From: Acidibrevibacterium fodinaquatile
Lineage (GTDB): Bacteria > Pseudomonadota > Alphaproteobacteria > Acetobacterales > Acetobacteraceae
NCBI RefSeq assembly: GCF_003352165.1
Contig: NZ_CP029176.1
Span: forward strand, 1,364,001-1,428,000
DNA: 64,000 bases
Direction of reading: 5' to 3'
The position numbers were made by a program, and so were the translations under genes. Below, piece by piece: positions 35,733 to 43,885 of this stretch (its first letter is position 1; each line of letters begins with the position of its first letter). Under the pieces are notes generated by a model. It was not told the origin of the DNA and ran no database searches. It worked only from the letters and a program-made list of their open reading frames with translations.

Positions 35733-36779
35733 ATGAAATTGTCGCCAATGAAACCTCTCCTCCCGCGTCTCTCGCTCTCCGCATTTGCCCTGCTGGCGAT
35801 GGCGCCGGCGGCGTTGGCCGGCTCCTCGCTCACGCCGAGCGATGGCTCTGACCTCCCGCCCGCCGATCCCGATGCGATCGTCACCTTCCAGTGGGAAAAT
35901 GCTTCGATCACCAGCAACCCGCCGCCCGATCGCTATTATTTCAACGGGCTCTATCTCGGCTATGTCTCGCCGACCGGGGATGTGCCGAATTTCGCGAGCG
36001 AGATCGGCCGCGCGCTCTGGGGCGCTGGTCAGCAGCGCGTCTCGATCGACATCCAGCAGCAGATGTTCAGCCCCGCCGCGACCGACGCGCGGCCGCCACC
36101 GGCGGGCGATGAGCCCTATGCCGGCACGCTGTTGGGCAATTTCTCGCTGATCCAGGACACCAATGACTGGCGCAGCATCCTTGGCGTCGATGTCGGGACG
36201 ATCGGCGAGGCGGCGCTTGCTGAGCAGACGCAGAACTGGTTCCACAACCTCATCGGCCAGCCCCATGATCTCGGCTGGGGCTATCAGATGCCGGATGAGC
36301 CGGTGCTGCAATTCGAGAGTTCACGCATCTGGCGCATCTCGACCGGGCATATCGGCGGGCTCGAGACCGATGTTTTGCCCAACGCCACGATCGGGGTCGG
36401 CAATCTTTGGATCTATGGGCTGGCCGGTGGCGTGGTGCGGATCGGCCAGGGGCTTGCGTCCGATTACGGCGTCGCCCGCATCGAGCCGGGCATGTCGGGC
36501 GGCGCCGCCTATACGCCGGTCAAGCCGTTTGACTGGTATTTCTTCGCTGGCGCCGATGGGCAGGCTTGGCTCTATAACGCAACGCTGGCCGGCGAGCCGT
36601 TCAACGCGACGCCGAGCGTCGGCGAAAGAACCTTCGTCGGCGAGTTGGAAGCGGGGGTTGCCGTCATCGTCGATGGGGTGCGGGTGTCCTATACGCAGGT
36701 CTTCCAGACCCAGACATTTTACGGCGAGCATGGCGGGCTGCACCAATGGGGCTCGCTGGTCGCCTCGTTCCGATTCTGA
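35733..36779 (+). CDS. LpxR-like outer-membrane protein (DUF2219)
   Basis: A 348-residue exported beta-barrel with a signal peptide ending near ALAGS, and LpxR-family landmarks: FQWENASI near residue 52, YYFNGLYLGYVSP, PYAGTLLGNFS, QNWFHNLIGQPHDLGWGYQM near 170, and a terminal aromatic residue (VASFRF). LpxR removes 3'-acyloxyacyl chains from lipid A. The usual END catalytic triplet reads ENA here, although the catalytic-His region (WFHNLIG) is kept, so activity is uncertain. Confidence 0.8.
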   Translation: MKLSPMKPLLPRLSLSAFALLAMAPAALAGSSLTPSDGSDLPPADPDAIVTFQWENASITSNPPPDRYYFNGLYLGYVSPTGDVPNFASEIGRALWGAGQQRVSIDIQQQMFSPAATDARPPPAGDEPYAGTLLGNFSLIQDTNDWRSILGVDVGTIGEAALAEQTQNWFHNLIGQPHDLGWGYQMPDEPVLQFESSRIWRISTGHIGGLETDVLPNATIGVGNLWIYGLAGGVVRIGQGLASDYGVARIEPGMSGGAAYTPVKPFDWYFFAGADGQAWLYNATLAGEPFNATPSVGERTFVGELEAGVAVIVDGVRVSYTQVFQTQTFYGEHGGLHQWGSLVASFRF

Positions 36780-36819
36780 GGTCAGTCGCGCGGTCGCGGT
36801 CGCGGTCGCGGTCAGCGGC

Positions 36820-36925
36820 TAGAGCAAGGTAGGTTTTGATTGAACCATCCTGTTCAATCAAAACCGGCCAACTTGCTCGCCAAAATAGGGGTAGAGCGCG
36901 ATCGACTTAAACCGATCGCGCTCTA
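36820..36925 (+). repeat. Double-hairpin repeat, copy 1
   Basis: About 107 bp. The first part is a long imperfect stem with GGTTTTGATTGAAC/GTTCAATCAAAACC arms and outer GCAAG/CTTGC. The second is a perfect 13-bp stem TAGAGCGCGATCG/CGATCGCGCTCTA with loop ACTTAAAC. It follows a short run of CGGTCG hexamers after the LpxR-like gene. Confidence 0.9.
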
Positions 36926-36937
36926 GGCTTGCCGGCA

Positions 36938-38518
36938 TCAATGCTCGGCGCGGGGGCGGCCGGTTGCGCGGCTCGGGGAGAACAGGAAGGCAAGCGGCAC
37001 GACGCAGAAGGCGGCGATCGCGGTGATCGCGAAAATATCAGTATAAGCGAGCACCGCCGCCTGTTTTTGCAGCGTCATGTTGAGAAGGCCGTCGGCAACG
37101 CCCGGCGCGGCGGAGGCGGCTGTTCCGTGCGCGATCAGCGTGTTCGCGATCTGGGCCTTGGCGGTGACGTAGGGCTGTTCGAGGGGCGTCAGATGCTGAG
37201 AAAGATAGGCGCGGCGGACCTGGGTGCGCTCGGTTTCAAAGGCGGCCGCGAGCGAAATTCCGATCGAGCCGGCGATGTTGCGGAACATCACGTAAAGCGA
37301 GCTGGCATCGGCGTTGGCCGCGCGCGGCAGGGTTGAGTAGGCGATGGTGCTGTTGGGGACGAAGAGAAAGGCGAGGCCAAAGGTTTGCGCGCCGCGCATC
37401 AGGGCGAGCGTCGTGTAGTCCACGTCTGGTGTCAGACCATGGGCATAGGCGAGCGCGCAGCCGAGTGAGAAGAAACCGAAGGCGATGAAAATTCTTGTCT
37501 GCACGTGCGGCAGAAGCCGGCTGATGATCGGGATTAGAAACAGGATCAGGATCGCGCCCGGCGAGAGAACGAGGCCGGCGAGGGTTGCGGTATAGCCGAG
37601 CTGCTCCTGCGCGAGTTGCGGGATCAGAACCGCGCTGGAATAGAGAATGGCGCCGATCATGAAAATCATCACCGAGCCGAGCGCGAAATTGCGATCGCGC
37701 AGCACGCGGAGATTGACCACCGGATTTTTGGCGATCGAAAGCCACACCGCCGCCCCGATCAGCCCGATCGCGGCGAGAATGCCGAAGAGGCGGATCGAGG
37801 GGTCGGCGAACCAGTCATCGTCCTCGCCACGGTCGAGCATGATTTGGAGGCAGCCGATGCCGAGCGCGATGAGAGCGACGCCGATGTAATCGATGCCGCG
37901 GCGGCTGGCGCGATCGGCCTTGACCCAGGGCGGGTCTTCGACCAGCGCGCCGACCGCGAGAAACGCGATGATGCCGATCGGCACGTTGATCAGGAACACC
38001 CAGCGCCAGGAGTAATTATCGGTGATCCATCCCCCCAAGGTCGGGCCGATCACGGGCGCGAAGATGGTTGCGATCGCCACCACCGAAAAGGCGCGCCCGC
38101 GCTGTGAGGGCTCAAAAGTATCGAGAATGATCGATTGCTGATTGGGCTGCAGCCCGCCGCCGAAAAATCCCTGCATCAGACGGAAGACGATGATTTGCGG
38201 CAGCGAGGTCGCGATCCCGCAGAGGAACGAGCTGATCGTAAAGGCTGCGATACAGATCATGAAATAGCGTTTGCGCCCGATCACCCGCCCGAACCAGCCG
38301 GAAATCGGCAGGACGATGCCGTTGGCAACGAGGTAGGAGGTGAGTGTCCAGGTGGCGTCGTCGTAGCTTGCCGACATCGAGCCGGCGATATGCGGCAGGC
38401 TGACATTGACGATGGTCGTGTCAATGATTTCCATGAACGCCGCGAGGGTAACGGCGACGGCGATCAGCCAGGGATTGGCACGCGGCCGCCAACCGGCATG
38501 AGCGGTGCCGCCGCTCAT
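36938..38518 (-). CDS. DHA2-family drug efflux transporter, EmrB type
   Basis: A 526-residue, 14-TM permease: AAFMEIIDTTIVNVSLPHIA near residue 20 (the EmrB motif D1), FGRVIGRKRYF (motif A) near 75, and GPTLGGWITDNYSWRWVFL (motif C) near 155. EmrB partners normally need an EmrA membrane-fusion protein; none is adjacent, so the partner is elsewhere or absent. Both ends are flanked by dispersed repeats. Confidence 0.9.
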   Translation of the reverse strand: MSGGTAHAGWRPRANPWLIAVAVTLAAFMEIIDTTIVNVSLPHIAGSMSASYDDATWTLTSYLVANGIVLPISGWFGRVIGRKRYFMICIAAFTISSFLCGIATSLPQIIVFRLMQGFFGGGLQPNQQSIILDTFEPSQRGRAFSVVAIATIFAPVIGPTLGGWITDNYSWRWVFLINVPIGIIAFLAVGALVEDPPWVKADRASRRGIDYIGVALIALGIGCLQIMLDRGEDDDWFADPSIRLFGILAAIGLIGAAVWLSIAKNPVVNLRVLRDRNFALGSVMIFMIGAILYSSAVLIPQLAQEQLGYTATLAGLVLSPGAILILFLIPIISRLLPHVQTRIFIAFGFFSLGCALAYAHGLTPDVDYTTLALMRGAQTFGLAFLFVPNSTIAYSTLPRAANADASSLYVMFRNIAGSIGISLAAAFETERTQVRRAYLSQHLTPLEQPYVTAKAQIANTLIAHGTAASAAPGVADGLLNMTLQKQAAVLAYTDIFAITAIAAFCVVPLAFLFSPSRATGRPRAEH

Positions 38519-38547
38519 GGCTTGCTATTCTTCCTAGAGTCCCAACG

Positions 38548-38584
38548 GACAAAAGTTTTTTGGTTCTTTTTTTCAAAAAAGAAC
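38548..38584 (-). repeat. AT-rich hairpin repeat, copy 4
   Basis: The reverse complement of copy 1: GGACAAAAGTTTTTTG, then GTTCTTTTTTTCAAAAAAGAAC. It lies between the divergent-facing end of accA and the start of the EmrB-type gene. Confidence 0.85.
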
Positions 38585-38609
38585 ATTCTCTTCCTTCCCA
38601 TCAACCCCA

Positions 38610-39566
38610 TCAACCGGGCGTTTCGCGTCCCATGGCGAGGAATTTCTCCGCTCGCCGACCGCACAGCAACGCGGGGTCGAGGGCGAGGAGCGGGGTGAGC
38701 GCCCCGGCAATGGCTTCGGCGACCGCCGCGATCGCGATATCGGGTTGGCGATGGGCGCCGCCAAGGGGTTCGGCGATCACCTGATCGATCAGGGCGAGGC
38801 GTTTGAGGTCATCGGCGGTGAGTTTTAGCGCCTCCGCCGCCGCCTCGGCGGCGCTCGCCTCACGCCAGAGGATCGAGGCGCAGCCCTCGGGCGAAATCAC
38901 CGAGTAGATGGCGTGTTCCAGCATCAACACGGCATCACCGCTGGCGAGCGCGATGGCGCCGCCGGAGCCGCCTTCGCCGATGATGGTTGCGACGATCGGC
39001 ACGGGTGCTGCGAGACAAGCCTCGATCGTGCGCGCGATCGCCTCGGCCTGGCCGCGCGCCTCGGCTTCGATCCCGGGATAGGCGCCGGAGGTATCGACGA
39101 AGGTGAGCACGGGGAGGCCAAAGCGCCCGGCGAGTTCGATGAGCCGCCGCGCCTTGCGATAGCCTTCTGGCCGGCTCATGCCGAAATTATGTTTGACGCG
39201 GCTTTCGGTGTCATTGCCTTTTTCGGTGCCGAGCACCATCACCGCCTGCCCCTGAAAGCGCCCGAGACCGCCGATCACCGCCGCGTCGTCGGCGAAGGCG
39301 CGGTCACCCGCGAGGGGCGTGAACTCGGTGATCAGGGTGGCGACGTAGTCACTGGCCTTGGGACGATCGGGGTGGCGCGCGACCTGCGCTTTTTGCCACG
39401 GCGAGAGCTTGGCGTAAGTGGTGCGGAGCTGGCGGTCCACTTTTTCGCTCAGACGGGCGATTTCTTCGGCGATATTGATCCCGCCCGGCTCGGCCATACG
39501 GCGGAGTTCGTCGATCTTGCTTTCCAGCTCGGCGATCGGCTTTTCGAAATCGAGGAAATGGCGCAT
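38610..39566 (-). CDS. accA: Acetyl-CoA carboxylase carboxyltransferase subunit alpha
   Basis: A 318-residue AccA, half of the carboxyltransferase that makes malonyl-CoA. It begins MRHFLDFEKPIAELESKIDE and has GRFQGQAVMVLGTEKGND, RPEGYRKARRLIELAGRFG and the oxyanion region IGEGGSGGAIALASGDAVLM near residue 200. The start at 39566 is chosen because it begins the family N-terminus; a longer open frame upstream is antisense noise. accD is not in the window. Confidence 0.94.
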   Translation of the reverse strand: MRHFLDFEKPIAELESKIDELRRMAEPGGINIAEEIARLSEKVDRQLRTTYAKLSPWQKAQVARHPDRPKASDYVATLITEFTPLAGDRAFADDAAVIGGLGRFQGQAVMVLGTEKGNDTESRVKHNFGMSRPEGYRKARRLIELAGRFGLPVLTFVDTSGAYPGIEAEARGQAEAIARTIEACLAAPVPIVATIIGEGGSGGAIALASGDAVLMLEHAIYSVISPEGCASILWREASAAEAAAEALKLTADDLKRLALIDQVIAEPLGGAHRQPDIAIAAVAEAIAGALTPLLALDPALLCGRRAEKFLAMGRETPG

Positions 39567-39613
39567 GACGAGGCGCTTTAGCACAAATTCTCCGGTGACC
39601 AACCCCGCGCCGC

Positions 39614-40516
39614 TCAGCTTCGCCGTCGCGCCAGCGGGTGATGCCGCGCCACCGCCGCTTGCAGCCGCCCGGCGGACACATGCGTGTAAATCTCGGTCGT
39701 CGCGATGGCGCTGTGCCCGAGCAGGGTCTGCAGGCTGCGGAGATCGGCGCCGTTGGCGAGCAGATGGGTCGCAAAGGAGTGACGCAACACGTGCGGCGAG
39801 ACCAGAGCGGGGTCGAGCCCGGCGGCCAGCGCCGCCTGCTTGAAGAGGAGTGCCAGCCCCTGGCGGGTCAGCGGGCGGCGCGGATCGCGGCCGGGAAAGA
39901 GCCAGCGCCGAGACTCTCTTCCCGCGGGTTTGCCTTGCCCCGCGAGCAGCCGCTCGGCGGCCGCCGCGGCAATCGGCGAGAGCGGCACGATTCGCTCCTT
40001 GCCGCCCTTGCCGCGCACCAGGATCATCGCCTCGCCCGCGGTGATCGCCGCTGGCGACAAAGCGAGCAGCTCGGAAACCCGCAATCCGGTCGCATAGAGC
40101 AATTCGAGTGCCGCAACCGCGGTCGGCCCGGCCTGGCCCGGGAGGCGCGCCGCCGCTTCGAGCAGCGCGACGATCTCCGCGGGGTCGAGATATTTCGGCA
40201 GCTTTTTGCTCGGGCGCGGCGAATCGAGCCCGGCGCTCGGATCCTCGGCGCGGATTCCCTCGCGCAACAGGAATCGGTAGAACTGGCGAAGCGCCGAAAG
40301 CCGCCGCGCCTGGCTTCTTGCTGCAAGCCCGCGAGCGCGGAGGCTCCCGAGATAGGCGCGCAGCAGCGCCGGCGTCGCGCCCATGAGGGTGCTGCCATCG
40401 CCCGCGGCGAAAGCGGCGAAATCCTCGAGATCGGCGCGGTAAGCTTCGCGCGTGTTGAAGGCGGCATCGCGCTCGGCGGCCAGCATCTCCAGAAACGCCT
40501 CGAGATGGCGGTCCAT
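39614..40516 (-). CDS. xerD: Site-specific tyrosine recombinase XerD
   Basis: A 300-residue recombinase that resolves chromosome dimers at dif with XerC. The SAM-like core-binding domain covers residues 1-90. Catalytic residues are Arg in YATGLRVSELL near 148, Lys in VRGKGGKERIVPL, HxxR in SPHVLRHSFATHLL near 243, His in LLGHSAI, and nucleophilic Tyr in TEIYTHVSAG near 277. It lies 13 bp after a small membrane peptide gene. Confidence 0.92.
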   Translation of the reverse strand: MDRHLEAFLEMLAAERDAAFNTREAYRADLEDFAAFAAGDGSTLMGATPALLRAYLGSLRARGLAARSQARRLSALRQFYRFLLREGIRAEDPSAGLDSPRPSKKLPKYLDPAEIVALLEAAARLPGQAGPTAVAALELLYATGLRVSELLALSPAAITAGEAMILVRGKGGKERIVPLSPIAAAAAERLLAGQGKPAGRESRRWLFPGRDPRRPLTRQGLALLFKQAALAAGLDPALVSPHVLRHSFATHLLANGADLRSLQTLLGHSAIATTEIYTHVSAGRLQAAVARHHPLARRRS

Positions 40517-40528
40517 GGCGGCCTGGGG

Positions 40529-40675
40529 TCAGTGCGGCGCGGCGGGGCGCGCCAGCGGCAGGGTTTTTTCGACCAGCGCGGTATGCGGTGCCGGCGGGAA
40601 GGCGCCGAGCACCAGGACGCCGATAAAGGCGGCGACGATCCCGAGGAGGACCACGATCAGCAGGGTTGTGCGCAT
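40529..40675 (-). CDS. Small single-pass membrane protein (48 residues)
   Basis: A 48-codon frame from ATG at 40675. An N-terminal basic turn (MRTT) is followed by a hydrophobic helix (LLIVVLLGIVAAFIGVLVLG) and a short Pro-rich tail with AFPPAPHTALVEKTLP. I recall similar short peptides with an AFPP...VEK tail next to xerD in other alphaproteobacteria, but could not check. It is followed 13 bp later by xerD and is divergent from aroKB. Function unknown. Confidence 0.6.
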   Translation of the reverse strand: MRTTLLIVVLLGIVAAFIGVLVLGAFPPAPHTALVEKTLPLARPAAPH

Positions 40676-40725
40676 GCCGCTCTCTCTTGGCGTTAGGCTT
40701 CGCCCCTGTGCTAGCTTCCGCCATC

Positions 40726-42411
40726 ATGATACGCAACACCGCGCTCGATGCCGAGACCACTTCGGACGATGAGATCTCCGCCCTCGCCGGGCGTTCGCTG
40801 GTTTTGATCGGCCTCATGGGGGCTGGGAAAACCTCGATTGGCCGCCGTCTCGCGGCCCGCCTCGCGCTTCCCTTTTTCGACGCCGATGCCGAAATCGAGG
40901 CCGCCGCCGGGCTTAGTATCGCCGAACTCTTTGAGCGCTATGGCGAGCGCGAGTTCCGCGACGGCGAGCGCCGGGTGATCCAGCGCCTGCTCGCTGGCCC
41001 GCCCATGGTGCTCGCAACCGGCGGCGGCGCCTTTCTCGACCCCGCGACGCGGGCGGCCATCCGCGCGCGCGCGGTTTCGCTCTGGCTCCGCTGCCCGATC
41101 GCCATCCTCACCCGCCGTGTCGCCGGGCGGACCCACCGGCCGCTGCTCGCCGGCGGTGATCCGGCCGCGATCCTCGCCCGACTCGCGGCCGAGCGTGGGC
41201 CGATCTATGCCGAGGCGGACGTGATCGTCGATTGCGAGGATGAGACGCTGGAGGCGACGACGCGCCGCGTGCTCGCCGCCCTCGCCGGCCACCGCCCGCC
41301 GCGCCGCGTGCATGTCGCGCTCGCGAGGCAGGCCTATGATGTCGTCGTCGGCGAAGGGCTGATCGATCGCGCCGGCGCGCTGCTCGCGCCGATTCTTGCG
41401 CAAAAGCGCGCCGTCATCATCTCTGATGCGACGGTCGCGCCGCTCTATCTCGCGCGCCTCGAAGCCGGCCTCGCCGCGACCGGGATCACCAGCCATCACC
41501 AAGTCGTCGCGGCTGGCGAGGAGAGTAAATCTCTCGATACCTACGCGCACCTCGTCGATGATCTGCTCGGCTTTGGCATCGAGCGCCGGACCGCGGTGAT
41601 CGCGCTCGGCGGCGGTGTCATCGGCGATCTCGCCGGGTTTGCCGCCGCGACCACGCTCCGCGGCCTGCCCTTCGTGCAGATCCCGACGACGCTGCTCGCC
41701 CAGGTCGATTCGAGTGTCGGGGGCAAGACCGGCGTCAACACAAGGCGCGGCAAGAACTTGGTCGGCGCCTTTCACCAGCCGCTGATGGTGCTTGCCGATA
41801 CCGCGACGCTGGCAAGCCTCCCGGCCCGGGAGCTGCGCGCGGGCTATGCCGAGATCGCCAAGGCGGGGCTGATCGGTGACGCCGATTTCTTTGCCTGGTG
41901 CGAGGCGCATGGCGCCGGCGTGATCGCCGGGGACCGCGCGCTGCAGGCCGAAGCCATTCTCCGCGCTGTTGCGTTCAAGGCAGCGGTGGTCATCGAGGAC
42001 GAGCGCGAGGAGAAGCCAGCCGATGGCCGGGCGCTGCTCAATCTCGGGCATAGTTTCGGCCATGCGCTCGAGGCGGAATGCGGCTATGGCCGGATTCTGC
42101 ATGGCGAGGCGGTGGCGATCGGCCTCGGGCTCGCATTTTTACTCTCGGCCCGCCTTGGCCACTGCGCGGGCGCCGACGCCGAGCGCGTGATCGCCCATAT
42201 CGCCGCCGTTGGTTTGCCGGCGCGGCTTGCCGATCTCGGCCAGACGCTTTCGGCGGGCCGGCTGATCGCCCATATGCGCCATGACAAAAAAATGCGCGAC
42301 GGGCGGCTCGCTTTCGTGCTTGCGCGCGGGATCGGGCGCGCCTTCACCTCGCGCGACGTCGAGGAAGCGGCGGTATCTGCGCTTCTGCGCGACGAAGGGT
42401 GCGGTCCATGA
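40726..42411 (+). CDS. aroKB: Bifunctional shikimate kinase / 3-dehydroquinate synthase
   Basis: A 561-residue fusion. Residues 20-190 are shikimate kinase (Walker A LIGLMGAGKTSIGRRLA, FDADAEIE, ATGGGAF, RTHRPLL). From about 200 on is 3-dehydroquinate synthase (AGEESKSLDTY, ALGGGVIGDLAGF, TTLLAQVDSSVGGKTGVN, LNLGHSFGHALE with zinc His, MRHDKKMRDG). It supplies two steps of the chorismate pathway from one chain. The junction lacks a stop or internal start, so it is a true fusion. It is divergent from the small membrane peptide gene. Confidence 0.93.
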   Translation: MIRNTALDAETTSDDEISALAGRSLVLIGLMGAGKTSIGRRLAARLALPFFDADAEIEAAAGLSIAELFERYGEREFRDGERRVIQRLLAGPPMVLATGGGAFLDPATRAAIRARAVSLWLRCPIAILTRRVAGRTHRPLLAGGDPAAILARLAAERGPIYAEADVIVDCEDETLEATTRRVLAALAGHRPPRRVHVALARQAYDVVVGEGLIDRAGALLAPILAQKRAVIISDATVAPLYLARLEAGLAATGITSHHQVVAAGEESKSLDTYAHLVDDLLGFGIERRTAVIALGGGVIGDLAGFAAATTLRGLPFVQIPTTLLAQVDSSVGGKTGVNTRRGKNLVGAFHQPLMVLADTATLASLPARELRAGYAEIAKAGLIGDADFFAWCEAHGAGVIAGDRALQAEAILRAVAFKAAVVIEDEREEKPADGRALLNLGHSFGHALEAECGYGRILHGEAVAIGLGLAFLLSARLGHCAGADAERVIAHIAAVGLPARLADLGQTLSAGRLIAHMRHDKKMRDGRLAFVLARGIGRAFTSRDVEEAAVSALLRDEGCGP

Positions 42412-42429
42412 TGGGGACATTGGCGGACT

Positions 42430-42504
42430 TGGTGGGCGGTACTGGGATTGAACCAGTGGCCTCCCGCGTGTCAAGCGGACGCTCTCCCGCTGAGCTAACC
42501 GCCC
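42430..42504 (-). tRNA. tRNA-Val (anticodon GAC)
   Basis: A 75-nt cloverleaf with acceptor GGGCGGT/ACCGCCC, D arm GCTC/GAGC, anticodon stem TCCGC/GCGGG with loop TTGACAC, T arm ACTGG/CCAGT with loop TTCAATC, discriminator A and an encoded CCA. It lies antisense in the gap between aroKB and the N-formylglutamate amidohydrolase gene. Confidence 0.95.
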
Positions 42505-42610
42505 ACCGTCCGGTGCCAGCGGCACCGCGAGCAGCGCTTCTAGCGCAAGCCGCCGCCTGGCCGCAACCCCGCTGCCGGTCTTTCCCGCTCGCGTCGCGCC
42601 GGGCCGTGTG

Positions 42611-43480
42611 ATGGATATTCCGACCCCGCTCGCCGAGGAAACTCTGATGGAACGCCAGCCGTGCGGGTGGCGGGCGCCGGTGATCTTCACCTCGCCGCAT
42701 TCCGGGCGCGATTATTCCGCGGCGTTCATCGCCCAGGCCCGGCTCGATCGGCGGACTCTTCGCCGCAGCGAGGATAGTTTCGTCGATGATCTCTTCGCCG
42801 CGGCCCCGGAATGCGGCGCCGTTTTGCTGGCGGCGCGTTTTCCGCGCGCCTTTTGCGACGTCAATCGCGAGCGCTGGGAACTCGATCCCGCGATGTTCGA
42901 GGAGACGCTCCCGAATTTCGTCAACCGCACAAGCCCGCGGGCCGAAGCCGGGCTCGGCACCATCCCGCGCATCGTCGCCGCGGATACGCCGATCTACCGC
43001 GAGCGCCTTTCCTTCGCCGAGGCGGAGGCACGGATCGCTGCGTGCTGGGCGCCGTTTCACGACCGGCTGGCGGCGCTGATCGCGCAAACCAAGGCCGAGT
43101 TCGGCACCTGTCTCCTGGTCGATTGCCATTCGATGCCGCACGCGAGCCTCATGGGGCTCGGCCGCGTCGATATCGTCCTCGGCGATGCCCATGGCACCAC
43201 CTGCGCCGACGCGATCACCACCCGGATCGAGACCGCGTTCCGCGCCCTCGGCTTCGTCGTGCGCCGCAACCACCCCTATGCCGGCGGCTTCATCACCCGC
43301 CATTACGGCCGTCCGCGAGACGGCGTCCATGCCATTCAAATCGAACTCGCGCGCCGGCTTTATATGGACGAGGCCAACATCACCCCCTCGGCGGGTTTCC
43401 AACCCCTGCAACAGGCGATCACTCGTCTGATCGCGCTGCTCGCCGCCGAGGCGCCGGCGCTGATGGCCCAAGCCGGCTGA
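42611..43480 (+). CDS. N-formylglutamate amidohydrolase
   Basis: A 289-residue zinc hydrolase of the HutG-type (FGase) family: FTSPHSGRDYSAAF near residue 25, ARFPRAFCDVNRERWELDP near 75, LVDCHSMPHAS near 170 with probable metal ligands, and RNHPYAGGFITRHYG near 220. It releases glutamate and formate from N-formylglutamate, the last step of one histidine degradation route, but no other hut gene is nearby. The ATG at 42611 is chosen over the adjoining GTG at 42608. Confidence 0.9.
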   Translation: MDIPTPLAEETLMERQPCGWRAPVIFTSPHSGRDYSAAFIAQARLDRRTLRRSEDSFVDDLFAAAPECGAVLLAARFPRAFCDVNRERWELDPAMFEETLPNFVNRTSPRAEAGLGTIPRIVAADTPIYRERLSFAEAEARIAACWAPFHDRLAALIAQTKAEFGTCLLVDCHSMPHASLMGLGRVDIVLGDAHGTTCADAITTRIETAFRALGFVVRRNHPYAGGFITRHYGRPRDGVHAIQIELARRLYMDEANITPSAGFQPLQQAITRLIALLAAEAPALMAQAG

Positions 43481-43530
43481 GCCGGCGTGGTGGGGAAAGG
43501 TTTTTTTGGGAGGGCGAAAAAAAGAAAGAA

Positions 43531-43568
43531 GACTTCTTTTTTATAAAAAAGAAGCAAAAAATTTTTCT
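43531..43568 (+). repeat. AT-rich hairpin repeat, variant copy 5
   Basis: CTTCTTTTTTATAAAAAAGAAG is a perfect inverted repeat, followed by CAAAAAATTTTTCT, which parallels the CAAAAAACTTTT tail of the other copies. It lies between the amidohydrolase gene and tRNA-Thr. Confidence 0.75.
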
Positions 43569-43642
43569 ACCGATTTTTGCGGTTCGCCTCGCGCTTGACG
43601 GCTTTCATGCGTCCCTCGAAAATGTCCCACTGCCCAAAATAG

Positions 43643-43714
43643 GCCGGGTTAGCACAGCGGTAGTGCAGCGGTTTTGTAAACCGAAGGTCGGGGGTTCAAA
43701 TCCCTCACCCGGCA
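43643..43714 (+). tRNA. tRNA-Thr (anticodon TGT)
   Basis: A 72-nt cloverleaf with acceptor GCCGGGT/ACCCGGC, D arm GCAC/GTGC, anticodon loop TTTGTAA giving TGT, T arm GGGGG/TCCCT-type with TTCAAAT, and discriminator A. CCA is not encoded. The first anticodon stem position appears to be a G-A mismatch. Confidence 0.93.
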
Positions 43715-43752
43715 TCGCGCTTTTTCACGATGGCAACGATAGGGGCGGGTGC

Positions 43753-43859
43753 TAGAGCAAGGTAGGTTTTGATTGAACCATCCTTTTCAATCAAAACCGG
43801 CCAACTTGCTCGCCAAAATAGGTGTAGAGCGCGATCGACTTAAACCGATCGCGCTCTAG
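43753..43859 (+). repeat. Double-hairpin repeat, copy 2
   Basis: The same unit as at 36820. One base of the first stem differs (TTTTCAATC arm), while the 13-bp second stem is unchanged. It lies 26 bp from the 3' end of kup. Confidence 0.9.
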
Positions 43860-43885
43860 CAAGGGCACCGGCGCCTGATCCCGGC

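Noticed and set aside
36791-36814. Short tandem run of CGGTCG hexamers
   Set aside because: Under four copies in a GC-rich spacer next to a known repeat; too short to mean more than replication slippage.
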